Shown piece by piece: positions 23,102 through 33,500 of a DNA stretch of 64,000 bases. Positions within the stretch are counted from its first letter, which is position 1; the number at the start of each line of letters is the position of its first letter. Origin of the DNA: Capniomyces stellatus (Eukaryota; Kickxellomycota; Harpellomycetes; Harpellales; Legeriomycetaceae); assembly GCA_001661515.1 (NCBI GenBank), contig LUVW01000007.1, forward strand, positions 392,478-456,477, written 5' to 3'. A model generated the notes under the pieces. The model saw only the letters and a list, made by a program, of their open reading frames with translations. It was not told the DNA's origin and searched no databases. The translations under genes were made by a program, and so were the position numbers.

Positions 23102-24393
23102 GTTCTTTGTATTACGTTATTAATTGACGTGTTTTGATTATATTTATTCGCTTGCTAAACTTTGGTTTAAAGTGGATAAAAGAGTAGATCTTAAGGAAGT
23201 TCAGTTTATTTTCAATATAAAGCGCAAAAGGTTTAGCAAAAACAATAACATTGATTAAATTCAAACTCCAACGATTCCTGGAACTTTACATGAATAATTT
23301 GTTTGACTTTGATTTGATTTGCTTGACTTTGGTTTGATTTGTTTCATAGCTTTGCCGAATCAAGTCGAAAATCAACTTCAAAATCAAGAATACAAACCTT
23401 TTAAGCCGCCAAATTCATGTTAAATTCGTGATTGGTCTAGCAATTAAGTTTGAAATTGGGAACTCCGGTTTATGCCAAAGTGGCGTGAGCTTTTTCTACA
23501 AATGCCCAAGTATGTGGAATTGAAGCCTGGTTAGACACTGGCTGGAACTACAAACTTGTGTGATAAAAGTGCGCACATTTGATTTGGAAAAAAAGTGAAA
23601 GCCTGTCCTTGGCAGGTTAGATAGAATTGTATAATTATTGGCCTCTTAGAATAACATGAACCACCACATGTCACCGTCAATTTGCATTAATTGGCGCTAG
23701 ATAGTGCTGCGCACTTTAATCTTGTTTAGCCCCATTTAATATACCAGAGGTTTGTATGGTTCATAGATTTGGTCCACAATAGTGGTGTGAATTATATCTT
23801 TAATAAAAAAATAACACTGTTTTAATTCTTTAACGCAGATTGTACTTTAAGTTGAGTAGCACAAGGTATTGACAATAATTACTCCCAAAGCAACTAAATG
23901 TAACAAAGGAACATGGTGTGAGAACAACAAATAACCGAGTAGAGTGTGTAAAGCAATAGCATTGGCAAAATTAGCCAACATTTACAAGATATTTATCTTC
24001 TACCCATTTGCAGGCCTCGTCTATTAGACGGAGACAGAGCGAGATAGTACCAGTCAATCCCCGCAGCATAAACAATGCAGCCTGGCTACTGGCTAAATTT
24101 TGCCATCAACTAAATAACAGGCCACAACAGTGTCGATACTAACCTTTATATCACTGATAGGACGCGCAGTAAAATATCGGACTTTTATGATTTTTCTACC
24201 AACCCGGTGCCTTTAAAAGCGCATTCGGTACAGCCCTGACTATGTTGGAGTTAAGACCGATCGTACAAAAAAAAATTTGATGATTTTTATTGTTTCAAGC
24301 TTTTAATTAATCATAATTACATTTATTGAAATTTCAGAGCAACAATGGCCTGAAATCCTAAAAGTGCATATCGGCAGTTGCACACGGCTAGCC
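23102..24393. other. Intergenic, no gene seen
   Basis: About 1.3 kb between the rhodanese start and the RCF2 stop. No open frame of convincing composition was found on either strand. Confidence 0.6.
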
Positions 24394-24945
24394 TCAATAG
24401 TCTCTTCTTACAGCGGGCTTCTTCTTCTCTCCTTGTGTCATTGAGGATATAGCCGCCACACCCAATAATCCAGCAACAGTTAGCGCCTGCGCATACATAC
24501 GGGCTTGGACAATTCTCTGAGTCCAAGTAATATTCTTATTTAGATATAGACGGTAAACAGAAGTACCGGCAGCAAGACCCCAGAACACTCCGAGTACAGC
24601 GTACTTGTTCTCTAAAAAGTAGTCAATAGATTTGTCAAAACGTCCACCAGCTCTAAGAGATTTAGATATCTCAACAGCCTCCTCGTCTGGATCTCCGCCA
24701 TAATACGCCTTTTCGTACACGTGGTTTTGGTTCTCGGTTCTTACTGCCAAAGTTCCTACTATAAAAGAACCCACCATTGAACCCTTGATTCCAATGGTCA
24801 GTTTGCGATAAAAGGGCCAGAATCTATTGAACCCAAAGTTGAAGGCAAGTCCAACTGCTGCTCCAAGCGCCGCATTCTGAATAGCCGACATTAGAATGTG
24901 CCTGTCAATAGCATCATCCTCTTCTTTTGTTAAAATCTTGACCAT
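24394..24945 (-). CDS. RCF2: Respiratory supercomplex factor 2 (HIG1 domain)
   Basis: This is an intronless 183-aa protein. Yeast Rcf2 is an inner-membrane protein that associates with cytochrome c oxidase and III2-IV supercomplexes and modulates oxidase activity. The N terminus MVKILTKEEDDAIDRH is close to the yeast form. Hydrophobic segments lie at about residues 20-36 and 54-68. The C-terminal HIG1 domain (about 105-175) carries the signature IVQARMYAQALTV, preceded by a first helix with FWGLAAGTSVYRLY. It ends in a basic KKKPAVRRDY tail. Length is somewhat under the 224 aa of yeast. Confidence 0.95.
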   Translation of the reverse strand: MVKILTKEEDDAIDRHILMSAIQNAALGAAVGLAFNFGFNRFWPFYRKLTIGIKGSMVGSFIVGTLAVRTENQNHVYEKAYYGGDPDEEAVEISKSLRAGGRFDKSIDYFLENKYAVLGVFWGLAAGTSVYRLYLNKNITWTQRIVQARMYAQALTVAGLLGVAAISSMTQGEKKKPAVRRDY

Positions 24946-25933
24946 TTTGTCTCTGTTTGTATTGTTATTGTGATGTTTTCCTGAATATCTTCTTGATGTT
25001 TATTGATGTTTAGCTTGATAAGCCTGCAAACATGTGTTTTTTTTTGTTGTTTGGTTGTCTTTTACGTATTTAAGTGAAAATGTGGTTTAAAAAAATTACA
25101 AAAAAAAATTTTAAGGGAAATAAATTAAACTTTTTTTTTGTTTTTATACCAACAGCTTCCCAAACTTATCTTGGCTTTATTTTATACATTTCAGACCTAA
25201 TTCACCATCCATTATTTATTGAAATAAGACTTTTATTCGCTTTTTAGTTTATCTTAATGACTAACAAATCGAAATGCTGGTTGAAATGTAATTTTGGAAA
25301 GTACGAACTGTTATTACTGGGATTTGTTACATTTGATACTAGCGTGGCCAATGACTGAAAACACTGGTTTTATGCCATTTATATAGCCCAGCTATCAATC
25401 CTATCAGCTACTTTTCTGCAGCTAAAATGTGAAATAGAAAACATAAAAATTCAGTAGGTATTTTATTTTAATCGATCAGTAGTGCAGTTTTTTCTCAGTT
25501 TTGAGTTAATAAAAAAATACGCTCAGTTCAAGCTCTAAAACTAACGACGAACTTGACTTGTGATCCCAGCAATCTTATCTCCCACTTCTTATCCAAAAAA
25601 ATAGAAGAAAAAAATATTGGGGTTGGTAAAGTATTGTGGGAATTGGTTTTAGCCTTATCTCAAAAACCGACTAAACTAAATTAATAATCCGGAAAAGTGG
25701 CGCCACTTTTAACTCAAAAATAATGGACTTGCTGCCTGTATGAGTCGTGATGTGAGTTGATTTATTTGGTGGAGATGACTTTCCATTAATAATACCAAAC
25801 GATTAAAAATATAAATTATAGCATATACACCTAGTTCGGTAATACAATTAGAACAAGCTAATGAAGACTAAAGCACAAAATGCGAATATGTAATTGCATG
25901 TATATATAAGGTAGATGTGTTACACGCCAAGTG
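24946..25933. other. Intergenic, no gene seen
   Basis: About 1 kb upstream of RCF2 and downstream of the secreted-protein gene. It is A/T-rich with long A and T runs near 25030-25145. I see nothing codable. Confidence 0.6.
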
Positions 25934-26257
25934 CTATTTACACATTTGCCCCCTGGTCGAGTAAGCACATTTCAAGGATTTCGGACACCTCGATACTCTG
26001 AAGTATCCTCTATAACATTCAAAGTACTCTGACTTGTTCTTTTTGCTGCAGTACCGACCACTTGACTTGCAAGCAGGGAATTTTTTGTTATTGATGCTTA
26101 TCTCCGGATTGAGATATACTCTATATGGACCTGATCCTGGGTCGAAATCAGCAACTTTGATACTCCCTTTTTGGGAATTTACCAGACCGTTAAATAAAAC
26201 CAATACCGCAATCATTAGTGATGACACGTTCGTAGTTCGCAAAGTTAACTGATACAT
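25934..26257 (-). CDS. Small secreted cysteine-rich protein, possibly chitin-binding
   Basis: A 107-aa intronless frame. Upstream in-frame codons exist to 26365, but the Met at 26257 gives a clear signal peptide: MYQLTLRTTNVSSLMIAVLV, then LFNGLVNSQ, with likely cleavage after about residue 28. The mature part has exactly six cysteines, all in the last 45 residues, in the order PAC, RYC, FEC, SRC, LKC, QMC, with aromatic residues between (YFECYRGYFR). Six cysteines, a G-x-aromatic turn and a terminal cysteine resemble CBM19/CBM14-type chitin-binding modules, but I cannot align it here. It lacks Trp. Alternatively it is a lineage-specific effector-like peptide. The gene model is likely; the function is open. 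Confidence 0.65.
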   Translation of the reverse strand: MYQLTLRTTNVSSLMIAVLVLFNGLVNSQKGSIKVADFDPGSGPYRVYLNPEISINNKKFPACKSSGRYCSKKNKSEYFECYRGYFRVSRCPKSLKCAYSTRGQMCK

Positions 26258-27354
26258 TTTGATTATTATTGAAAATACAGCTTTGACTTGGGTTGATAAA
26301 ATGGTAATGTGAAGAGCGAAAAAGGGACTAAATGTCTGAAAGTAAGTTTTGATATTGACTAACACTTGACTATTTATTTAAAGATGTTTTTATCATAAAG
26401 CATGCTGTTTGCATCTTTCCAAGGTTGTATTAATAAATTCGATTTTATAATATAATCATTGATGTTGGTTGCAAAGTTGAGATATGTGGGTTTCGTTTTT
26501 ATAGGCTGTGGTAGACAGAGTATGCAAAGCCTTCATCCTCTTATTGTGGTCAATCAATAGAAATTGCATTAGTTTCCACAGAAGTGGAATTGTGGAATTT
26601 ATGTATCCAATATTTGATGCATTGAATACAAAAGAACTTGGTCTGTTTATCCCCCCCACTCACGAGAAAAGTCGAAATACGACATCTCTGTACTAATTAG
26701 AACAACTTGTAACGAGCGCAAAAAATATATAAATGTGATTGATAATAAAGTTAGCATAATAATGCCAACTGGGAGCAATAGTAAAAGTTGTTTACTTTAA
26801 AATGGCCACTTTTTCGTTACTAAACAAATAAGCAAGTCCCCAGGAAATTGAAAATTGGGGAATCAAAAGCGAGATGCAAAGAAACTAACCACATTTTAGG
26901 CTTTTATCCGGTAAAATCAAAACTTAAGTGTAATTCAAGAGACTAAATTCTAAAAAATTCAATCAATAAGTACAAATAAAATACAAAATGAAATAAAAAA
27001 TAAAAAAATAAGTGTATTAAGCAACATTGAGTGTTTATTGGCTTGATGTTTTAGTAAAGAGCTGAATTATTTGGCTTTCGAGATCAAAAAAATAAATCAT
27101 TTAATCCAAATTAAATTAAATTAAAAGTCAAGAAAAAAAAAAAAATTTTTTTTCTAAAGGATATTGCGTATAATTAATAAACTATTGTTCAAGTAATGTA
27201 AAGCTTAAAAGACTTTTTTTTTCGGTTTACTATAGATTTTCACAGTAGCCATTCTCGAGTGAATTTGATCGATCCGAGTTGCTATTATAAAAACAAAACA
27301 ACAAGTCCAATATTCACTTGAGAAGAAGATAATAGTGAATACGTATACTGAAAC
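26258..27354. other. Intergenic with one unexplained open exon-like frame
   Basis: Plus-strand 26502-26696 is open after a good acceptor (TTTTTATAG) and encodes about 63 residues beginning AVVDRVCKAFILLLW and ending in TTSLY. No upstream exon could be found before the divergent secreted-protein gene, so it may be a gene remnant. The rest is A-rich; an A13T9 junction lies near 27135-27152. Confidence 0.4.
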
Positions 27355-29706
27355 ATGTCGAATTCAAACAAAAGAAAGAGAGAGAGCACCACAGTAAGTC
27401 AAAGTAAAAGTTTGTGAAATGCAACCTGAATGTGGAAAGTATTTTAAAGCTGCATTCGCGCGGTGAAGGTATTAACAACAATTATAGTAACAATCAAAGG
27501 ATTATGGTTGGATTTGGCTAAAAAAAATAGAAGGAAAGCAATGTGGAGAAACTCAAAGAAATTCAGCTGTGGGAGGTTGAAATAAGCAACAGCAAGAAAA
27601 ACATCAATAATATTGTAAAACTGTTGGATTTAGAAGTAAGTTTTGAGTTGTATTTACAGTTGGATTGTGAACTTTAGCTGTTTTGGAGCAGTGCTAGTGG
27701 TAGCAAGTATGGCGATTTTGAAAATGAAACCTAAAATGCAAATATGAAAATTGTGAATAGACTGATTCAAGCGAGGTTAAATTTGCAGTTTTGAATTCGC
27801 TTGGCCGTGTGTTCAGTCGGCTTATAGACAACGATGAGATTAAGAGTCCGCAGCTAAAAATAGATTTAGGAGAGGTCACGGAAGAGGTTGTGATAGTAGA
27901 CAAAACAGAGCAAAAGGCAGTTATAAGCGCCTGGTTGGTTAAAACATACAAAACCTTTGTTAACAAGTTGCTCGAGAACTTTGAAACCGAAGATACGCCA
28001 ATTCAGGTAAAGCCCAAGCCAAATAGATCAAATAAGACGGATGTTGATTTTTTTTTTTTTGAAAAAAATGCAGAGAAAAATGCAGAAAAAAGGCAGAGAA
28101 AAAGATAGATCCATGCCTGATACCAAGTGTGCTGATTTAAAAACATAGGTTGCGTCGTTAAGACTTATAATGAATTTAGTCCAGAAGGAGGGGGCATTCT
28201 TGTATCGTTGCAGCGATATTTACAGTTTTCCAAGCTACATCTACTATAGATTGGTGGAAAAGCTGCTTAAAGGGAAAAGTCTAAGCGATTTGCTTATTAG
28301 ACAATTTATTGAGTCCTATGTAAACCAGTACCCAGACCTGAGATTCCAGACGCTCAAGGCGATAGCGTAAGTAAATAAGCGTATACATAAATAAAAGCGA
28401 CACAGCTTTTGGAATTGAATGGGTGAACTCAAAGCAATTTAACGCAATGCAACGAAATATGTTCAAAAAAAAAAAGCGAAAAACAAAAAGTAGGCAAATG
28501 GGATGTATATTAAAAAGTGCAAATGTACAAACTATAATTTTTTAAAAAAAAATAAATCAAAAAAATAGATCGCTTGTGTCGATGGATTTTGATCCTATCA
28601 AGAAAAAGGTGTTGAATAAGACGGTAAAGAACAAAAAGGAGAAAAAGAGCTACGAAGAAATGGCGAGTCAGACATACAAAATACTAAAGAGCATTAAAGG
28701 GCTAAACGTTGATGACACCGTGTCAGAGGTGTTCTGGGTGGTAACACCATCAAAAGTAGAGAAGAAGGCTGATGTGTTCAAAACTTCATCGCACAGAAGA
28801 GTGTTTGGCGAGGCTTGGTTGGCGTTCATGAGGATGCCTTTGACTTTTGAGCTCTACAAGCAGACCTTGATGATTCTGCACAAAAGGGTGCTGCCGGGAA
28901 TGCAAAATCCATTGATTCTTATGGACTTTTTAACCGAATCTTACGATGCTGGAGGTCCAGTCAGTCTTTTGGCGCTTAATGGGCTGTTTACTTTGATTAC
29001 AGAGTATAACCTTACCTATCCAGAGTTCTACACCAAGCTTTATGCTTTGCTGGACAAGAACCTTCTGCATGTAAAGTACAGATCCAGATTCTTCCGGCTG
29101 GCTGATATTTTCTTGTCCTCAACATATTTACCATCCTATCTAGTTGCAGCGTTCATTAAACGACTTTCTCGGTTAACTCTATCAGCCTCACCATCAGGTA
29201 TTGCCATTGTTGTTCCCTTTATTTATAATCTCCTCAAACGCCATCCAAGCTGCATGTGTTTGATTCATCGTGTAAGCGGTGTTGAGTACAGCTTTAGCGA
29301 AGATGAGAATGAGGGTGGCGAACTTAGCGACGAAAAGATTGAGAATAAGGTCGATGGTGACTCGGCAGGTGAATCCAGCTCAAACAAAGACCCCTTGGAC
29401 ACCGATCCATACAACGCAGACGAAACTGACCCATCCAAATGCAACGCTTTTGAAAGCTCTTTATGGGAAATTGCCACAATACAAAACCACTATTACGCCA
29501 ACATTGCAACTATGGCCTGCGTCTTCAACGAACCATTCAGAAAGCCCGAGTTTGGCTTGGAAGATTTCCTTGACCATACTTACTCGACTATGTTTGCTTC
29601 TGAAACCGGAAGACTGGTCAAAAAAGAACCAGCGCTGACCAACCCGGGTCCAACAACTTTCTTTAGGCCTGGTGAGGTTCTTGGAGACATACTTCACTTT
29701 GGATAG
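27355..29706 (+). CDS. NOC4: Nucleolar complex protein 4 (CBF/NOC family)
   Basis: A 581-aa product comes from five exons: 27355-27393, 27531-27635, 27761-28006, 28149-28366, 28569-29706. Noc4 (UTP19) pairs with Nop14 in the SSU processome and is needed for 40S export. The CBF/NOC core (about residues 300-440) shows YPEFYTKLYALLDKNLLHVK, RFFRLADIFLSSTYLPSYL, VAAFIKRLSRL and FIYNLLKRHPSCM, diagnostic for NOC4. An acidic linker (about 440-490) and a segment with SSLWEI and NHYY follow. The end is GEVLGDILHFG. The first exon codes only a basic MSNSNKRKRESTT start. Length matches the 516-552 aa of human and yeast homologues. Confidence 0.95.
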
Positions 29707-30536
29707 TTATTTACCATTAGATTTTCACAGTAACCTTTTTAATTATTTTTTTTTTTACACGGTTTTATACTTTTTACATTTTTTTACATTTGATGTCTAC
29801 TTTGATTTGTTTTAGCTTTATTTCAGTCCCATCTTTTTCAGTTATTTCCCAAACACCCATTATAAACAAAAGTCGCAATGAAAAGTGTCAAAACCTATCC
29901 ACTCATTTTTATTTGATAAACAGGAATAGCACAGAATGAAAAAAAAACTGTCAATGCTAAACCTTAATAATAGACGTGCTGTAAAACAGTCGATAGGCCG
30001 TATTCATTTCGAGAAACAAAATATTGTCCAATTGGAGTCAAAATTCCACCAAAATAATAGCCTCATTGTTCTCATTAAAGAAAACGATAACACAGGATAA
30101 TTGGTGAGCAAACAAAGTAAAGGAAATTAGTCTTTGTTAAAGTAGCAAAAAAAGTAAAATAGTTTGAGATTTGTTAACATCAATAAATAAAAATAAGAGA
30201 ATTTGAGTTGAAATACGTTGTTTACAATAGTTCAAGTTTACCAATGGGGGGAGTTTGTAGTTCACAACCAAATAAAACAAAAAAAAGCAAATGGCTAATT
30301 AAACTCGATTAATTAAAACAAAGCTAGTTCAGGCAACAGCCAAACTGAGGCTAAAAAAAGGTGAATAGATAATAATTAACTTGTAAACACAAGCTGGCTT
30401 TCAAAGTAAATGGCCAAGTAATCTTGCAATAAAAGAAAAAGAAGATACAATAAAAAGTTAATATAAAGAAACCGAGAAAGACAACGCGAACCTTGTTTAT
30501 AATAGCTACAAGTAGAAATACGATTGGATTGTGCAA
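29707..30536. promoter_or_regulatory. NOC4 3' region and kinesin upstream region
   Basis: An 830-base A/T-rich gap between two genes on the same strand. No other gene or clear regulatory motif is visible. Confidence 0.6.
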
Positions 30537-33500
30537 ATGGAGGATCACATTAATGTAGTGATCAGGGTCAGACCACTTAACCAGCGTGAATTAAATGGGA
30601 GAGAGAACACCAACTTTAGTCCGTGGGGAATCAACAAGAACTGTATAACTCAGAAACATTTGCTAGGCGACAGGATTGCCTCGGGTGTTTCTTATACGTT
30701 TGGTAAAGTCAAAAAGCCTAGCTAAAATATTGGGACATAGCAAGTACTAATTCAGACGCTGGGCCAGTGAATAAAATAACGACTTTGAAGTGTATGCAAA
30801 ATAGATCAAGTGTTTGACCAGAACCAGAAAACGTGTGAGGTATACAATGAGGCAATCAAGGATATCGTTGCCTCCTCCCTAAATGGGATAAATGGGACAA
30901 TTTTTGCGTATGGACAAACATCGAGTGGGAAGACCGTAAGTTGGTAGTAGTATTACTGTATGGGGGTTAGTGGATTCGGTTTAAAGCAATGAATTCTAGA
31001 AAAGGGTGGAGAGATGTGATAAATGGTGTGGTAAAGCTTTATAAATGTTAAATGACAAATAGCACACCATGCATGGTTGTCCGGCCGAGCCAGGGATTAT
31101 AGACACTGCGGTTAGAGACATATTTGAGAGCATTAAAAACGTCAGTAGTAGAAAAACAAACAAATAAATAAGGAAACAATAAATGTATTGATAAGAAACA
31201 AGTCTGATAAGGCCAATATTACCCACAAATGTAGTTTGAAGACGAATACTAACGAAAAAGGAATGATCTAATTTGTAAATACAATAGACAAGGGATAGAC
31301 AGTTTCTGATTCGGGTTTCGTACTTGGAAATATACAACGAGATTATTTGTGATTTACTGGATCCAAACAAGAAAAACCTAAAAATCAATGAAAACATAAA
31401 TGTAAGTAGAGAGTAGAACAAAAGATGAATGAAGTTTGAGGTTTAAACACAGGTAGTGGGTAGCAGTTGTTATAGAGGAAATTATGAACAAGTAAAGAGA
31501 TAAACTCGTGCTGGCCATAGAGAGAAGTATTTGTCAAAGACTTGACGGAGCAGATAGTACTGAGTCCAGAGGATATAACCAGACTGTTGCAGATAGGAGA
31601 AGGTAGGAAACATTGAAAATGACTTTAGATCTTTTTAATAGAAAAAAAAAGCAATAAAGGTGGGAAGGGGAGTAGAGAAAGAGCGTTTGGAAATACTTGT
31701 GTTTTTGGAGTGGTTGGTAGAAAAGTAATATAAACAATGAATGGTGATGTTTTTAGGGAACAGAAGAATAGGGTGTACAGATATGAATGAGAAGAGTAGT
31801 CGATCACACACGATTTTCAGGCTGGTGATTGAAAGCGGAGACCAGAGAGCAGGGGGGGACGCAAATAGCAACCGTGTGTCTGATGTGAGTGTAGATGGTG
31901 GCATATTTACGGGAGCGGTGAAAACAAGTTCATTGAGTTTGGTTGATTTGGCAGGATCGGAAAGAGTGGGGCATACAGGGGCAGGAGGAATACGGCTGAA
32001 AGAGGGGGCGCATATAAACAAGAGTTTACTGGCGCTGGGGACAGTGATAGGGAGACTAGCAGAAAGTGGGTCGGATAGAGGGCACATTCCGTATCGAGAC
32101 TCGAAGCTGACAAGGATACTGCAGCCTTCGCTTGGAGGAAATGCAAGAACAGTGATAATATGTACAGTAACGGCTGCAGAACAGTTTGTGGATGAAACAC
32201 ACTCGACGCTGAAGTTTGCAAATAGGGCAAAAATGATTACAAACCAGCCAGAGATAAACGAAGAGTTGCGGGGGGAGGCACTGCACAGAAGACTTAAGCG
32301 GATTGATGAGCTGGAAAGACAGGTTGGAGAGATGCAGCGAGTAGCGTTGATTAAGGATGATATGGACGAAACAGTAAAGAAACTTTGTGCGGACTTGAGC
32401 TGGTCGGAAAGCTGTAGGGCAAATATAGAGGCTGAACTTTTTGGAGTTAGGGAGAGGCTGGACCAAGTTACTGATCAAAAAAACAAAATAGAAGAAGAGT
32501 TGGAAAAGTTGGAAAGTAAAAAAGATGTGAGTGGTAGAATCGATATTAAAGCTGCTGAAATGGAGATTAAAGGGCTGGTGGAAGAAACAGGCGAGTTGAG
32601 GAGATTATTGGAGGAAAAGGATGAAAAAGTAAGAGAAATGACTGAGAAAAACGCAGAAAAAGACAGAGAGTTGGAGGAGACTGAGAGCCAAAAAAGCGAT
32701 GTGATAGCAAAGTATGAGCAGCTGACAAAGCAGGCGAACGACCATATAGAGTTTCTAAATGCACAGTGTCGGGCATTGCAGCAGGCAAACGAACAGGCGA
32801 TGGAGATGCAGGGCGCACAAAGCCAAGCAGAAATCGAAGAGCTGAAGGATATAAACACAGAACTCGGGGAAGAAAACGAAGAAATCCGAACCAAGCTGGC
32901 TAGATCAGAAAATGAGCAGTTGGAGGCCTTGCAAAAGTTGGGGGAAGTTGAGGCAATCAAAAAAGAAAATACGGATATAAAAGAGAAAAACAGAAAAATG
33001 GAACTGGATAACGAAGAAATAACCAAAGTTACACTTGAAAAGGATGGTATAATTGAAATTCTAAAGCTAGAGAATTTGGGATTGGTAGAAAAGATCCAAG
33101 AGCGAAACAAAAAGCTGGACGAGCTGAGCAAGGAAAACATGTCAATTGTAAAAGATAACAAGGTATTGGTTGATGGGTTGAATGAGCAAATAAGCTGCTT
33201 GACTGTTGGGAATAAAGAGCTGGGAAACAAAATCGAGCTGGTAAAGTCGGAAAGTGAGATAATCAGAAAAGAGAAATATGACATTGACCAAGTGGCGGAG
33301 CAGCTAAATGCTCAAAGTAAAGCACAAACAGAGGAAATCGGTAAATTGGGTGAAATGAACAGGGAAATGGCTGGAAAGAACAGCGAACTGATGCTTAGTA
33401 TTGAGAGTTTAAGTAAAGAGAGCGAGGTAAAGGCTGTGGAGTTGGAAAACTGTTACAGATCGATCAGCGAAGCCAAAGACAAGATTGCCAATAAGGATGG

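Noticed and set aside
32475..33284. A 269-codon open frame on the minus strand, Ser/Phe/Leu-rich
   Set aside because: It is the antisense of the Glu/Lys/Leu coiled-coil coding part of the kinesin exon; its composition is just the complement of that code.
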